From contig CAMDEF010000008.1 in NCBI GenBank assembly GCA_945895265.1, forward strand, positions 1 to 64,000: a stretch of DNA of 64,000 nt, in the 5' to 3' direction. The number at the start of each line of letters is the position of its first letter. Within the stretch, counting starts at the first letter, position 1. Origin of the DNA: Bordetella parapertussis (GTDB taxonomy: Bacteria > Pseudomonadota > Gammaproteobacteria > Burkholderiales > Burkholderiaceae_B). Both the position numbers and the translations under genes were made by a program. This document shows, piece by piece, positions 1 through 8,390 of this stretch. The notes below the pieces were generated by a model. It was not told the origin of the DNA, ran no database searches, and saw only the letters and a list, made by a program, of their open reading frames with translations.

Positions 1-701
1 TCTTCTGAACTGCCTTGAGCAAGGAGTTTGCCTTGATCTAAAAACGCGACGCGATCCGAAAGTTTGATCACGATGTCAAGGTTGTGTTCAATGATACAAA
101 TTGTGATTCCACGCTTGGCATAATCGCGTAATAAGGTCACGAAGCGATCAAAAGAGCGAGGGTCCAGACCCGAGGCAGGCTCGTCAAGCAGCCAGAGCTT
201 CGCCTCGCTTGCCATGATCCGCGCAAGACTTAAAAATTTCCGTTCGGCGTAGGCAAGATCAACCGCGCGTTCGTGACGTTTGTCGAGTAGTTGGGTTTCA
301 GTCAGGATTTCAGTGACGCGTTGCTCGGCGGCTTTGCGACCGCCTTGCCAAAGCCAACTGCTGCGCTCTGTCACCGTCATCACGTTTTCTTCGACAGTCA
401 TTTGACTGTACAGACGTAAATCTTGAAAGGTACGTGCGATGCCTAGGCGGGCGACCTGCCAAGGCTGAGAACCTTTTAGTGGCTTGCCTAACCAATGTAT
501 CGTGCCACTACTCGGGATTAAGTGGCCCGTAATCAGATTAAATAAGGTGGTTTTGCCGGCACCATTGGGGCCCACCAAGGTGGTAATCACACCGGCTGGC
601 AGATCTAGCGTCACATCATCAATGGCTTGCAAGCCACCAAAGTTTTTATTGACGTTTCTAATTTGTAGCAAGATCTCTTGCGAAGCCGTTGAGGTCGTCA
701 T
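1..701 (-). CDS. livG: Branched-chain amino acid type ABC transporter, ATP-binding protein (LivG), 3' end cut by window
   Basis: Cytoplasmic ATPase of a LIV/amide importer. The visible part starts at ATG 701 and runs off the left edge. Walker A GPNGAGKTT lies near residue 48 and Walker B with D-loop reads LLDEPASGLD. The ABC signature is degenerate: where LivG normally has LSxGxQ, this protein reads LAYAERK. The start overlaps the livM stop (ATGA), so translation is coupled. LivF is not in the window and may lie to the left. The family is clear; the substrate (leucine-type amino acids, amides or aromatic acids) cannot be told. Confidence 0.9.
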   Translation of the reverse strand, partial: MTTSTASQEILLQIRNVNKNFGGLQAIDDVTLDLPAGVITTLVGPNGAGKTTLFNLITGHLIPSSGTIHWLGKPLKGSQPWQVARLGIARTFQDLRLYSQMTVEENVMTVTERSSWLWQGGRKAAEQRVTEILTETQLLDKRHERAVDLAYAERKFLSLARIMASEAKLWLLDEPASGLDPRSFDRFVTLLRDYAKRGITICIIEHNLDIVIKLSDRVAFLDQGKLLAQGSSE

Positions 702-1582
702 GCTGACTTCTCCTTGCTGCGCCCACCCACCAAGCCGCCTGGGCGAAACATCATCAAGAGCACCATCGCTAAACCATAAATGATTTGTTGAATCGAACCG
801 AGTTCAGTCGGCGGTAAAAATGGCAGATAGGTCAGGGCGGCTGGCAGCGACATCAGTAGCGCAGCGCCTACGATTGGCCCAAACAGGGTACCGGTGCCGC
901 CGATGATGACCATCGCCATCAATAAAATCGAGGTCTCTAGCATGAAGCTTTCGACGTTAATAAAACTGATATAAAAAGCATAGAGTGAGCCCGCGATACC
1001 CGCCAAGCCTGCAGCGACTGCAACTGATAGCGTTTTGATGGCATTGACGTGTTTGCCATAGGTCTGCGCTGCCGATTCACTATCGCGGATCGCCATCAGA
1101 CTACGGCCAAAACTGCCGCGCACAAGCAACGCGGTAATCCCCACCACTAAACCAAGTACGACGAGCGCAAGAGCGAGAAAGGCGGTGTCGTCATTAAAGG
1201 TATAGCCCCATAGTTTGGGGCGCGGGATCCCGATCATGCCGCCGAGCCCGCCGGTAATGGATTTCCATTCAGAAAAGATCGTGACACCAATCACTTGCAA
1301 GCCAAGTGAGGCCGCGACAAAGTATTCTCCGCGCACCCTTAGGGCAGGTAGCGCCAGCGCCATCGACAATATTGCTGAGATAGCAGCCGAAGCGGCCATG
1401 CAAAGTAGCAACGAGTCAGACGCATGCATTGCGATATACGCAGTGGCGTAAGCACCCACGCCAAAGAAGATGGCATGTGCGAGCGAAAAAATACCGGCAT
1501 AACCCATAATGAAATTTAGGGTCAGCGCCAAAATCGCGTTAATGCAAAACAGTACAGCAATATTTTGAAGATAGGCAATCAT
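698..1582 (-). CDS. livM: Branched-chain amino acid type ABC transporter permease (LivM)
   Basis: Inner-membrane permease of about 294 residues with many hydrophobic helices and the LivM-type stretch GYAGIFSLAHAIFFG near the N terminus. An upstream in-frame start would add about 15 polar residues (beginning MVCTVARL) that overlap livH. ATG 1582 is preferred because GAGA sits at ribosome-binding distance and the protein then begins MIAYLQNI. It lies between livH (13-base gap) and livG (4-base overlap) in one minus-strand operon. It should pair with LivH to form the transport channel. Confidence 0.9.
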   Translation of the reverse strand: MIAYLQNIAVLFCINAILALTLNFIMGYAGIFSLAHAIFFGVGAYATAYIAMHASDSLLLCMAASAAISAILSMALALPALRVRGEYFVAASLGLQVIGVTIFSEWKSITGGLGGMIGIPRPKLWGYTFNDDTAFLALALVVLGLVVGITALLVRGSFGRSLMAIRDSESAAQTYGKHVNAIKTLSVAVAAGLAGIAGSLYAFYISFINVESFMLETSILLMAMVIIGGTGTLFGPIVGAALLMSLPAALTYLPFLPPTELGSIQQIIYGLAMVLLMMFRPGGLVGGRSKEKSA

Positions 1583-1595
1583 GTGATGTTCTCTT

Positions 1596-2468
1596 TTAAG
1601 ACATAACCGCGCGACCGTACACACCACCGGGGCGGAACAGGATGAACAAGAACAGAATCACAAACGTGACGGCTTCGCTCCATTGCGGGTCAATGACAGC
1701 CAGGCAGAGATTTTCGGCCATGCCTAAAATCAAACCGGCCATCGCGGCCCCGCGCAAACTCCCGACGCCTCCTACGATTGTTGCGGCGATACTGATGAGC
1801 ATCACATGGTTGCCCATGGCTGGGTTCAAGCCAGACGTTGCTGCAGTCAGGATGGCAGCCGGTACAACGAGAATTGAACCGATCAAGAAGACATATTGCG
1901 ACAGCAAGCGTGGGGTGAGACCATAGACCTCGATGAGAGTTGGATTTTCACCCAACGCCCGAAGGGCGATCCCAATATTGGTTTTGGTGAGCAGCCACTG
2001 CAGCGCCACAAAAAATATGATGGCACACATAATCACGACTGCTGCAATGGGGGCGACATAGAGCCCGGGCATCACCTCAAGACTTTTACTCAAGGGGGTT
2101 GATACCGTTACTGCGCCACGGTCAAAGATCATCGCGATCAGGTTTTGTACGATGATGGCCATGCCAAACGAAGCGACGAACACCGTAAAAAATGAACCTT
2201 CGTGCCGCTGAATGATGGCGTAGACGTAACGGTCAAGCAGCACGCCGAACAGGCTCGCTGCGAAGGTGGCTGCAAGCGCCGCCACCGGCCAGCTTAGGTG
2301 CAGGACTGAATAACACTCATAAAAAATATAACCGGCAATCGTAAAGGTTGCCCCATGCGCCGCATGAAAAATCCGGGTCATGCCAAAGATCAGCGAAAAC
2401 CCGGCTGCAATCAGCGCGTAGAGCGCGCCGGTTTGCAGGCCGTTAATAAAAAGTTGCGTGAACAGCAT
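1596..2468 (-). CDS. livH: Branched-chain amino acid type ABC transporter permease (LivH)
   Basis: Inner-membrane permease of 290 residues, usual length for LivH. The N terminus carries the family-typical stretch INGLQTGALYALIAAGFSLI. A later segment contains the conserved EAA-like loop around LRALGENP. ATG 2468 has AGGA upstream. It follows its receptor gene by 38 bases and precedes livM, so receptor, LivH, LivM and LivG form one transport operon. Substrate unknown. Confidence 0.92.
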   Translation of the reverse strand: MLFTQLFINGLQTGALYALIAAGFSLIFGMTRIFHAAHGATFTIAGYIFYECYSVLHLSWPVAALAATFAASLFGVLLDRYVYAIIQRHEGSFFTVFVASFGMAIIVQNLIAMIFDRGAVTVSTPLSKSLEVMPGLYVAPIAAVVIMCAIIFFVALQWLLTKTNIGIALRALGENPTLIEVYGLTPRLLSQYVFLIGSILVVPAAILTAATSGLNPAMGNHVMLISIAATIVGGVGSLRGAAMAGLILGMAENLCLAVIDPQWSEAVTFVILFLFILFRPGGVYGRAVMS

Positions 2469-2506
2469 GGGGCAATATCCTAAAGCAATCTAAAGCACTA
2501 AAAAAA

Positions 2507-3625
2507 TTATTTGGCTGCAGAGACCACTTTGGTGGTGCCGTCGCCAACAATTTGATTGACTTGGATCGGGGCTTTGACTGTGCCATCATCAGCGAACGAC
2601 ACGGTTGCGCCGACAAATTCAAAGCTCTTGGTGGCTTTACGTTGAGCAAGTAAGTTTTCGCCTGTGACCGGTTTACCCGCTTTCTCGAGAGCCGAGGCAA
2701 GCTCAGCAAACGTTATAACCGCGTTGTAATAGTTCACCACGTAGGCGCCGGGCTCTTTGTTGTACTTAGCCTTGTAATCAGCAACCACGCGTTTGGTAAG
2801 TGGGTCGGCACGTGTCAGATTCAACTGCTGAGCCGAAAAGTAAGCACCTTTTGCTTCGGGCAAATTCAAGACCGAGGGTGTTGAGAACGCTGAATAGCTT
2901 GCCATCGGTTGGCTGATGCCGTTGTCGCGCAATTGTTTAATCAATTGCACTTGCTGGTTGCCATACGAGGCGATATAAACGACATCAGGTTTGGTGTCGC
3001 GCACGCGGGCTGCGATCCCTGAAAATTGTTGTGCGGTAGCCGGGATCGAAAAGTGACCCGCTATTTCGCCGCCTGCGGCTTTGACTTCAGCGGTGAGGTC
3101 TGCCAAAAGCGACTGGCCAATTGGGTCGTCGACATACACCATGGCAACACGCTTAAAGCCCTTTTCTTTGACCAAGAAGGGAGCCATCACGCGCACTTCA
3201 AAGTTTGCCAGGGGAATCACGTTCCAGAAGTATTCGCCCAACGTGGCGAGATCGGGGCCGACACCGCCGCCATTGACCATTATGGTTTTCGTGCGTGCAC
3301 CGATAGGCGCGACGGCCTTCGAGACGCCTGTGAAGGCCGACAGTGCGTACGTAACTTTTGAGACGTTGACCAGTTTGGTCGCCGCTGTCACGCCCTGTGC
3401 AGGCAGGCCTTGACTGTCTTCGTAAATCACCGACAAGGTACCAGATAATTTTTTGTCAGCATTGATGTGTTCAATTGCTAAGTTGACGCCCGTACCAAAA
3501 ATTTGACCGTATTCAGCATTCGGACCACTCATCGGGAAAATTGCACCGATCTTGTAGTCGGCTGCCGCAGCGGGCAACGCCCAAGCAGCTTGAATAAGGG
3601 TAAGCCCTAGAATGAGTTTTTTCAT
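2507..3625 (-). CDS. Periplasmic ligand-binding protein of the LIV-type ABC transporter
   Basis: Type I periplasmic binding protein (LivJ/LivK, Peripla_BP_6 fold), 372 residues. ATG 3625 is chosen over an upstream start because AGGAGC precedes it and the product then begins with a signal peptide (MKKLILGLTLIQ... ending AAAA). The mature start YKIGAIFPMSGPNAEYG matches the ligand-lobe motif of this family. First gene of the liv-type operon. The receptor would set specificity; the neighbouring acyl-CoA ligase hints at an organic or aromatic acid, which is inference. Confidence 0.9.
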   Translation of the reverse strand: MKKLILGLTLIQAAWALPAAAADYKIGAIFPMSGPNAEYGQIFGTGVNLAIEHINADKKLSGTLSVIYEDSQGLPAQGVTAATKLVNVSKVTYALSAFTGVSKAVAPIGARTKTIMVNGGGVGPDLATLGEYFWNVIPLANFEVRVMAPFLVKEKGFKRVAMVYVDDPIGQSLLADLTAEVKAAGGEIAGHFSIPATAQQFSGIAARVRDTKPDVVYIASYGNQQVQLIKQLRDNGISQPMASYSAFSTPSVLNLPEAKGAYFSAQQLNLTRADPLTKRVVADYKAKYNKEPGAYVVNYYNAVITFAELASALEKAGKPVTGENLLAQRKATKSFEFVGATVSFADDGTVKAPIQVNQIVGDGTTKVVSAAK

Positions 3626-3779
3626 GAGATTGCTCCTAAAGTGCTGTGAGCAAAGCGTGCAAGAGGCAGGCGTGATCACAACGGGTTTTATTTTTCGTTT
3701 TTGCTACTAACGAATCACTCGCCGCATTCTTTCAGGATTTTGCCTCCGTGTCCAATGACAGGTTTAGGCGTAAGCTTGC

Positions 3780-3796
3780 ATGGCTGGCTAAGCCAT
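3780..3796 (-). other. Short hairpin just after the acyl-CoA ligase stop codon
   Basis: Arms ATGGCT and AGCCAT with a 5-base loop lie directly against the stop codon of the ligase gene. No T-run follows on the minus strand, so this is at most a weak or Rho-assisted terminator. The rest of the 3626-3796 spacer must carry the leader of the liv-type operon, but I see no convincing promoter hexamers there. Confidence 0.25.
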
Positions 3797-5356
3797 TTAA
3801 TGCTGCACGGCAACATGAAGCACGCGTGCGCGTAACGCTTTTTTATCGACTTTATTGGTACTCAAGATACGAGGCAGAGCTTCTATAAAAAAAATGGCCT
3901 TAGGTTTTTTATAACTTGCGATTTGTTGACGACAGTGCTCGATCAACTCTTGTGCTTCGGGCTGCTGTGCTCGGCAGACGATAAAAGCCACGACTGCTTC
4001 GCCCCAGGTAGTGTCAGGCGCGCCCACGACCGCGACCTCAAAGACCGAGGGGTGGGTCAGTAGCGCCTCTTCGACCTCTCGCGAATAAATATTTTCGCCG
4101 CCCGAAATGATCATGTCTTTTTTTCGATCGACTAAAAATAGAAAATGCTGAGCATCAAAATAACCAAGGTCGCCGGTATAGCACCAACCATCTCTGATGG
4201 CCTGATGTGTGGCGACAGAGTTGTTCCAGTAGCCTTGCATCGTGGCGTCTGACAAGATCGTAATCTCGCCCACTTCGTTGGTGCTGCAGGGTGAACCATC
4301 GTCTTTGCGCAGCACGACCTGACAGCCAAAATAGGGTTGACCTGCCGAGGCCAGGCGTTTGGTTTCGTGTGGCTGGCCTGCGAGTGTGTGTTGATGTTTG
4401 TAGAGGCACGTGCCCAGCATGCTTTCAGTCATGCCATAGACCTGCATAAAGATCGGCCCAAATTGCTGGATTGCTCGCTTGAGCAAGGGCACAGGCATGG
4501 GTGCGGATGAATAAATAACGGTGTGCAGTCGGTTTGGTTGGTTGAGTTGCTCGCTTGGTGCATCCAACAGCGTCTGAATCATAATTGGGGCTAAGAGCGC
4601 TGCGGTGATCGGTTGCTGCGAAAGTGCCAATAAGACCTGGCTCGCGTCAAAGGCGCGATGTACCGCAACGGCGCCCCCAGCCCAGGCGTATGACAAGTAA
4701 ATACTGAGCGCCCCCAAGTGGTAGAAAGGCATCACAAGCAATGCGCAATCTTGCGGGCTCGCAGCAAAGATGTTTGAACAATTCTTAGTTTGCTCAAGTT
4801 GTCCGCGATGGCTGTGCATCACCCCTTTAGGTTGGCCGGTCGTGCCGCTGGTGTAGACCAAAAAGATGATGTCCTGCTCGCGTGCGCTCAAGGCCGGTCG
4901 GGTCGTTGCGGCTTGGCTGACCAGCTGCCCATAGTCGTGGTAGACGTGCGTCAGAGCAGGCGTTGGCGTGCCGATACATATTAGGATGGGCAGAGTCGCT
5001 AAGCTCGCGCAAATCTCTTGCACGCGCTCGGCGTATTGCGCCTCAAAGAGCCATACGCTTGGGGCGCTATCCTGAAGAATATGCACTTGCTCACGCGCAC
5101 TCAGGCGGTAGTTAAGCCCCACGCAGGTCAGCCCCGTTAGCCCGGCGGCCGCGATTAATTCTAGCGTTTCGACGCAGTTTTGTGCCAGGATCGCGATCCG
5201 GTCTTGGCGACGCAAGCCTAACGACAGTAGCGCATTGCCCAGTTGATAGGCTTGCGCCAACAGCGTCGCATGTGTGACCTCACGACCGTTGAAGTAGATT
5301 GCAGTCTGATCGCCGTAGAGCGCAGCATTTCTTTCAAAGATTTCGCCTAAGATCAC
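3797..5356 (-). CDS. AMP-forming acyl-CoA synthetase/ligase (ANL superfamily)
   Basis: Activates a carboxylic acid to its CoA thioester through an acyl-adenylate. 519 residues, normal for the family. Motifs: P-loop-like YTSGTTGQPKGVMHS near residue 170, VYGMTES near 310, the YTGDLGYFD motif near 393, DRKKDMIISGGENIYSREVE near 410, and the C-terminal catalytic lysine region NKVDKKALR. Start is GTG 5356 with AAAGG eight bases upstream. It is divergent from the acyl-CoA dehydrogenase at 5469, which fits the first two steps of a beta-oxidation-type pathway. Chain length or aromatic specificity is not readable. Confidence 0.88.
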   Translation of the reverse strand: MILGEIFERNAALYGDQTAIYFNGREVTHATLLAQAYQLGNALLSLGLRRQDRIAILAQNCVETLELIAAAGLTGLTCVGLNYRLSAREQVHILQDSAPSVWLFEAQYAERVQEICASLATLPILICIGTPTPALTHVYHDYGQLVSQAATTRPALSAREQDIIFLVYTSGTTGQPKGVMHSHRGQLEQTKNCSNIFAASPQDCALLVMPFYHLGALSIYLSYAWAGGAVAVHRAFDASQVLLALSQQPITAALLAPIMIQTLLDAPSEQLNQPNRLHTVIYSSAPMPVPLLKRAIQQFGPIFMQVYGMTESMLGTCLYKHQHTLAGQPHETKRLASAGQPYFGCQVVLRKDDGSPCSTNEVGEITILSDATMQGYWNNSVATHQAIRDGWCYTGDLGYFDAQHFLFLVDRKKDMIISGGENIYSREVEEALLTHPSVFEVAVVGAPDTTWGEAVVAFIVCRAQQPEAQELIEHCRQQIASYKKPKAIFFIEALPRILSTNKVDKKALRARVLHVAVQH

Positions 5357-5394
5357 AAGATGCCTTTGTTATTTTGTTGAAGTGAAACGTTGCT

Positions 5395-5422
5395 TTGAAC
5401 TGAGTGACACTAAGCTTATGAT
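5395..5422 (+). promoter_or_regulatory. Candidate sigma-70 promoter of the acyl-CoA dehydrogenase gene
   Basis: TTGAAC (5395-5400) and TATGAT (5417-5422) are separated by 16 bases, in the 112-base divergent region between the ligase and the dehydrogenase. Transcription would start near 5429, giving a leader of about 40 bases. Assigned by eye from consensus only. Confidence 0.45.
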
Positions 5423-5468
5423 ACCGTTTGCAGTGTGGCTGCACAAAGGCAGTTTTTGGTGAGAAAAA

Positions 5469-6617
5469 ATGAATTTCGAAATTAGCAGCGAGAATAAACT
5501 GATCGCAGACACGGTACGACGCTTTATTAAAGAGCGGCTCGCACCCCTTGAGGCGGGCATCGATGCGGCCGATGAAATTGATCCAGCGATGCTTCGCGCG
5601 TTAAAACAAGACGTGATCGCCTTGGGCCTGTTTGGCTACAACATGCCTGCGGTGCTCGGTGGGCCCGAACTGAGCGTAGCTGCGCAAAGCGTCATCGACG
5701 AAGAGCTTGGGCGTACCACCATGCCCTTGGCCGAAGCCTTTGGTCATTTTCCCGGTTCGTTGCGTCTGGTCAGCGAGGCGCAACGCGAATGGCTGATCAA
5801 ACCACTGATGCAGGCCGAGGCGACCATCGCTTACGCGTTGACCGAGCCCGGCGCAGGATCTGATCTATCTGCGATCGCCACGCGTGCCGAGAAAGTGTCT
5901 GGCGGTTGGCGGCTGAACGGCACAAAGCATTTTATTTCGGCTGCCGAGCACGCAGATTTCTTGTTGGTGCTGGCTGTCACTGCTCCCCAAGAGCCGCTCA
6001 AAACCAAGTTGACGACGTTTATTATCGAGCGCGGTAATCCCGGCTGGAAAAACCTTCGACGCTTTCGCAAAATGGGCTGGCATGGTCATCCGCTCTCAGA
6101 GTTGGCGTTAGATGACTGCTTTGTTGCGGATAGCCATGTCTTGGCGCAACCAGGCCAAGGCTTTGCAACGATGATGGCAACGATCAACAACGATCGACTC
6201 ATGGTTGCTTGCAAGTGCGTAGGGATCGCGCAGGCGCTCACGGATTTAGTCTTGCCGCATGTTCGTCAGCGTAAAACCTTTGGCACGGCTCTGGGCGAGC
6301 ACCAAGCGATCCAGTTCATGCTGGCGAATAACGACGTCGAGCTTGATGCGGCTAGGTTACTCACGCAAAAAGCAGCCTATCTAGCCGATCAGGGCAGTAG
6401 TGAGTTTCGTATCGCGGCCTCGCGCGCCAAGTTGTATGCCAGCGAAATGGCGGGACGCGTAGCCGATAACGTGATGCAGATCTTCGGCGGAGCTGGCTAC
6501 ATGGCCGACTTGCCGGTTGAGCGGTTTTATCGCGACGTGCGAGCCTTCCGAATCGGCGAGGGCACCTCTGAGATGCAGCGCTTACAAATCGCGCGCCATG
6601 TGCTTCTTAGCGCTTAG
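5469..6617 (+). CDS. Acyl-CoA dehydrogenase
   Basis: FAD-dependent alpha,beta-desaturation of an acyl-CoA. 382 residues, standard length. The middle domain has YALTEPGAGSDLSAI and a substrate-binding stretch GTKHFISAAEHADF. The C-terminal helices end with IGEGTSEMQRLQIARHVL, where the glutamate of the EGT motif is at the canonical catalytic-base position. ATG 5469 follows GGTGAG. Electrons would pass to ETF, which is not in the window. Probably acts directly after the divergent ligase. Confidence 0.9.
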   Translation: MNFEISSENKLIADTVRRFIKERLAPLEAGIDAADEIDPAMLRALKQDVIALGLFGYNMPAVLGGPELSVAAQSVIDEELGRTTMPLAEAFGHFPGSLRLVSEAQREWLIKPLMQAEATIAYALTEPGAGSDLSAIATRAEKVSGGWRLNGTKHFISAAEHADFLLVLAVTAPQEPLKTKLTTFIIERGNPGWKNLRRFRKMGWHGHPLSELALDDCFVADSHVLAQPGQGFATMMATINNDRLMVACKCVGIAQALTDLVLPHVRQRKTFGTALGEHQAIQFMLANNDVELDAARLLTQKAAYLADQGSSEFRIAASRAKLYASEMAGRVADNVMQIFGGAGYMADLPVERFYRDVRAFRIGEGTSEMQRLQIARHVLLSA

Positions 6618-6645
6618 TGGGTAATTCTTGTTTTAGTTTTTAACT

Positions 6646-6692
6646 CGAGGTTCAAGCCGTAGGAATCCCCGTTCTTTAGGGCGGCGGTGATG
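6646..6692 (+). repeat. Degenerate IS200/IS605-type right-end sequence (TnpB/omega-RNA 3' end remnant)
   Basis: The stretch starting CGAGGTTCAAGCCGTAGGAA and running through the CCCCGTTCTTTAGGGC hairpin region resembles the 3' end of IS605-family/TnpB elements as I remember it (consensus GCCGTAGAAATCCCCG, a short hairpin, then GGGGAGGATGTCA). Here the last part has drifted to GGCGGTGATGAA. A second, better-kept copy lies inverted at 8341-8390. No tnpA or tnpB gene is present. This copy is oriented so that the lost element body would lie to its left. Confidence 0.6.
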
Positions 6693-6699
6693 AATCGCG

Positions 6700-6719
6700 A
6701 GGGCACCGCAGGTGTCCCT
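6700..6719 (+). terminator. Hairpin downstream of the acyl-CoA dehydrogenase, possible terminator
   Basis: AGGGCACC and GGTGTCCCT pair around the loop GCA, an 8-bp stem with one bulged T. A modestly T-rich stretch (GTTGTGTGTTCTTA) follows. It sits 83 bases after the dehydrogenase stop, directly behind the IS605-type remnant. Confidence 0.35.
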
Positions 6720-6769
6720 GTTGTGTGTTCTTAGTTCTTATTTTTCAGTGAAAGCTCAAAGAGGCTGCG

Positions 6770-7933
6770 ATGCCGCGCGTATCAGATCAAGTGGTGATAG
6801 TCGGTGCTGGTGAGACCAAAGTTGGTAAATTACCCGGTATGCAGTCGGTGCACATCCAAGCCTGGGCGGTGCAGCAGGCTTTAGTCGATTGCGGATTGCG
6901 AGTCAGTGAGCTTGATGGTCTGATCAATTTAGATCCTTATGCTGTCCCGCACTCGATGTTTTCGTCGACCCTGAGCGAATACCTTGGTCTGAAGCCTAAG
7001 TTTTTATCGACGCTTGACGTGGGTGGTACCGTCACCGGTATGACGTTGCTGCAGCAGGCTGTCTGGGCGATTGAGGCGGGTCACTGCGAAGTGGTGGCGT
7101 GCGTGTATGGTGAAAACGCGTTGACCGCGCGTGCGCCTGAGCAACGCGGTTTAGCCATGCAAAATTTAATGGGCGGCCAAGAGTGGGAAGAGCCCTTTGG
7201 TGTGCACGGGATGGTGACGCCCTATGCACTGGTCGCGCAGCGCTATCTGCACCAGTATGGCGCCACAGTCGACGATTTTGGCGAGGTGTCTGTTTTGACC
7301 CGACGCCATGCGTTGAATAATGAAAACGCCCAAATGAAAAAGCCAATGACGCTAGAAGATCATCGCGCAAGCAAAATGATCAGTTCACCGTTACGCTTAC
7401 TTGACTGCTCGCTAGTCTCAGACGGCGGGGGTGCAGTGATCTTAACGACGCGCAGCAGGGCTCAACGAATGGGTCAGCGTTTTGTCTCGATTAAATCGAT
7501 GGCAATGCGCGCCACCCATAGCTCAATTGCACAGCTCCCCGATCTTGAAGACTTTGGGATGCGCGAAGCGGGTCGTGATGCCTTCGAGGCTTCTGGTGAG
7601 GGGCCTGAGGCGATGCAAGTTGCGCTCTTGCACGATGCCTTTTCTGTCTCTGTGCTGATTACACTTGAAGCCTTGGGGTTTTGTCAGCCAGGCCAAGGTG
7701 GCAATTATTTGCGTGCGGGGCATGCGAGCATGGCGGGGCGTTGTCCGCTCAATCCACACGGTGGCTTGCTATCGCAAGCGCACATCGGAGGCATGCTGCA
7801 TTTGACCGAGGCGGTTCAACAATTAAGGGGTCGCGCCGGGCGACGACAAATTGAGGGCGCGCGCCGTGCAGTGGTCAGTGGCAATGGCGGGGTCTTCTCG
7901 GTTTGTGGTGTGATGGTACTCGAGGCCAACTAA
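6770..7933 (+). CDS. SCP2-thiolase/lipid-transfer-protein-like protein, partner of DUF35 protein
   Basis: Thiolase-fold protein of 387 residues. Where true thiolases carry the nucleophilic cysteine (near residue 85-95) it reads STLDVGGTVTGMTLLQQ, with no cysteine. C-terminal motifs are HDAFSVSV near residue 290, NPHGGLLSQAHIGG near 327 and SGNGGVFSVCG near the end. Relatives that sit beside a DUF35 gene include Ltp2-type retro-aldolases of steroid side-chain catabolism, so C-C cleavage of a hydroxyacyl-CoA is a reasonable inference in place of classical thiolysis. The stop overlaps the start of the DUF35 gene (TAATG), and the two products probably form a complex. Confidence 0.82.
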   Translation: MPRVSDQVVIVGAGETKVGKLPGMQSVHIQAWAVQQALVDCGLRVSELDGLINLDPYAVPHSMFSSTLSEYLGLKPKFLSTLDVGGTVTGMTLLQQAVWAIEAGHCEVVACVYGENALTARAPEQRGLAMQNLMGGQEWEEPFGVHGMVTPYALVAQRYLHQYGATVDDFGEVSVLTRRHALNNENAQMKKPMTLEDHRASKMISSPLRLLDCSLVSDGGGAVILTTRSRAQRMGQRFVSIKSMAMRATHSSIAQLPDLEDFGMREAGRDAFEASGEGPEAMQVALLHDAFSVSVLITLEALGFCQPGQGGNYLRAGHASMAGRCPLNPHGGLLSQAHIGGMLHLTEAVQQLRGRAGRRQIEGARRAVVSGNGGVFSVCGVMVLEAN

Positions 7934-8343
7934 TGTCTAAATCCTATCAAGCAGTTTTGCATCCTCCAACGATTGATTCGATCCCCTTCTGGAGCGCTTG
8001 CAATCAAGAGCAGCTTTTATTGCAACGTTGCGGCGAGTGCGAGACGTCTTTTTATTATGCTCGCAGACTGTGCCCACATTGCGGGGGCGAAAAAATCTCG
8101 TGGCATCAGAGCACTGGCAAAGGCACGGTTTTTTCTTTTTCAGAAGTGGCCGTGTCTTTTTTTGGGCCCGAGTGGAATGCTGACCTGCCCTACACCGTTG
8201 TCTTAGTCGATTTAGATGAGGGCCCGCGTATGCTGAGTCGTATGCTTAAGCAAGATCAAGCGCGGGTTAGTATCGGCGCGCGCGTGCAAGTCAGTTTTGT
8301 GCAGGTGCACGCGCAAAAACTACCGTTTTTTGAGTTGCTTTGA
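7933..8343 (+). CDS. DUF35 zinc-ribbon/OB-fold protein
   Basis: 136-residue partner of the preceding thiolase-like protein. The rubredoxin-like zinc ribbon has cysteine pairs CGEC and CPHC at about residues 34-51, followed by an OB-fold (GKGTVFSFSEVAV onward). ATG 7933 overlaps the thiolase stop; an upstream in-frame start at 7903 would lie inside the thiolase gene and is unlikely. In characterised pairs the DUF35 subunit binds acyl-CoA and is needed for activity. The stop codon TGA (8341-8343) lies at the terminus of the IS605-type end sequence. Confidence 0.88.
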   Translation: MSKSYQAVLHPPTIDSIPFWSACNQEQLLLQRCGECETSFYYARRLCPHCGGEKISWHQSTGKGTVFSFSEVAVSFFGPEWNADLPYTVVLVDLDEGPRMLSRMLKQDQARVSIGARVQVSFVQVHAQKLPFFELL

Positions 8344-8390
8344 CATCCTCCCCGGCTTGAAGAACGGGGATTTCTACGGCGTAAACCTCG
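8341..8390 (-). repeat. IS200/IS605-type right-end sequence, well conserved, inverted relative to the copy at 6646
   Basis: Read on the minus strand it gives CGAGGTTTACGCCGTAGAAA, then a hairpin with CCCCG and CGGGG arms, then AGGATGTCA. This matches the end of IS605/TnpB-type elements as I remember it. It lies between two convergent genes and supplies the TGA of the DUF35 gene (8341-8343) and the TAG of the hydrolase (8374-8376). The hairpin may now work as a bidirectional terminator. No transposase or tnpB gene is adjacent. Confidence 0.65.
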
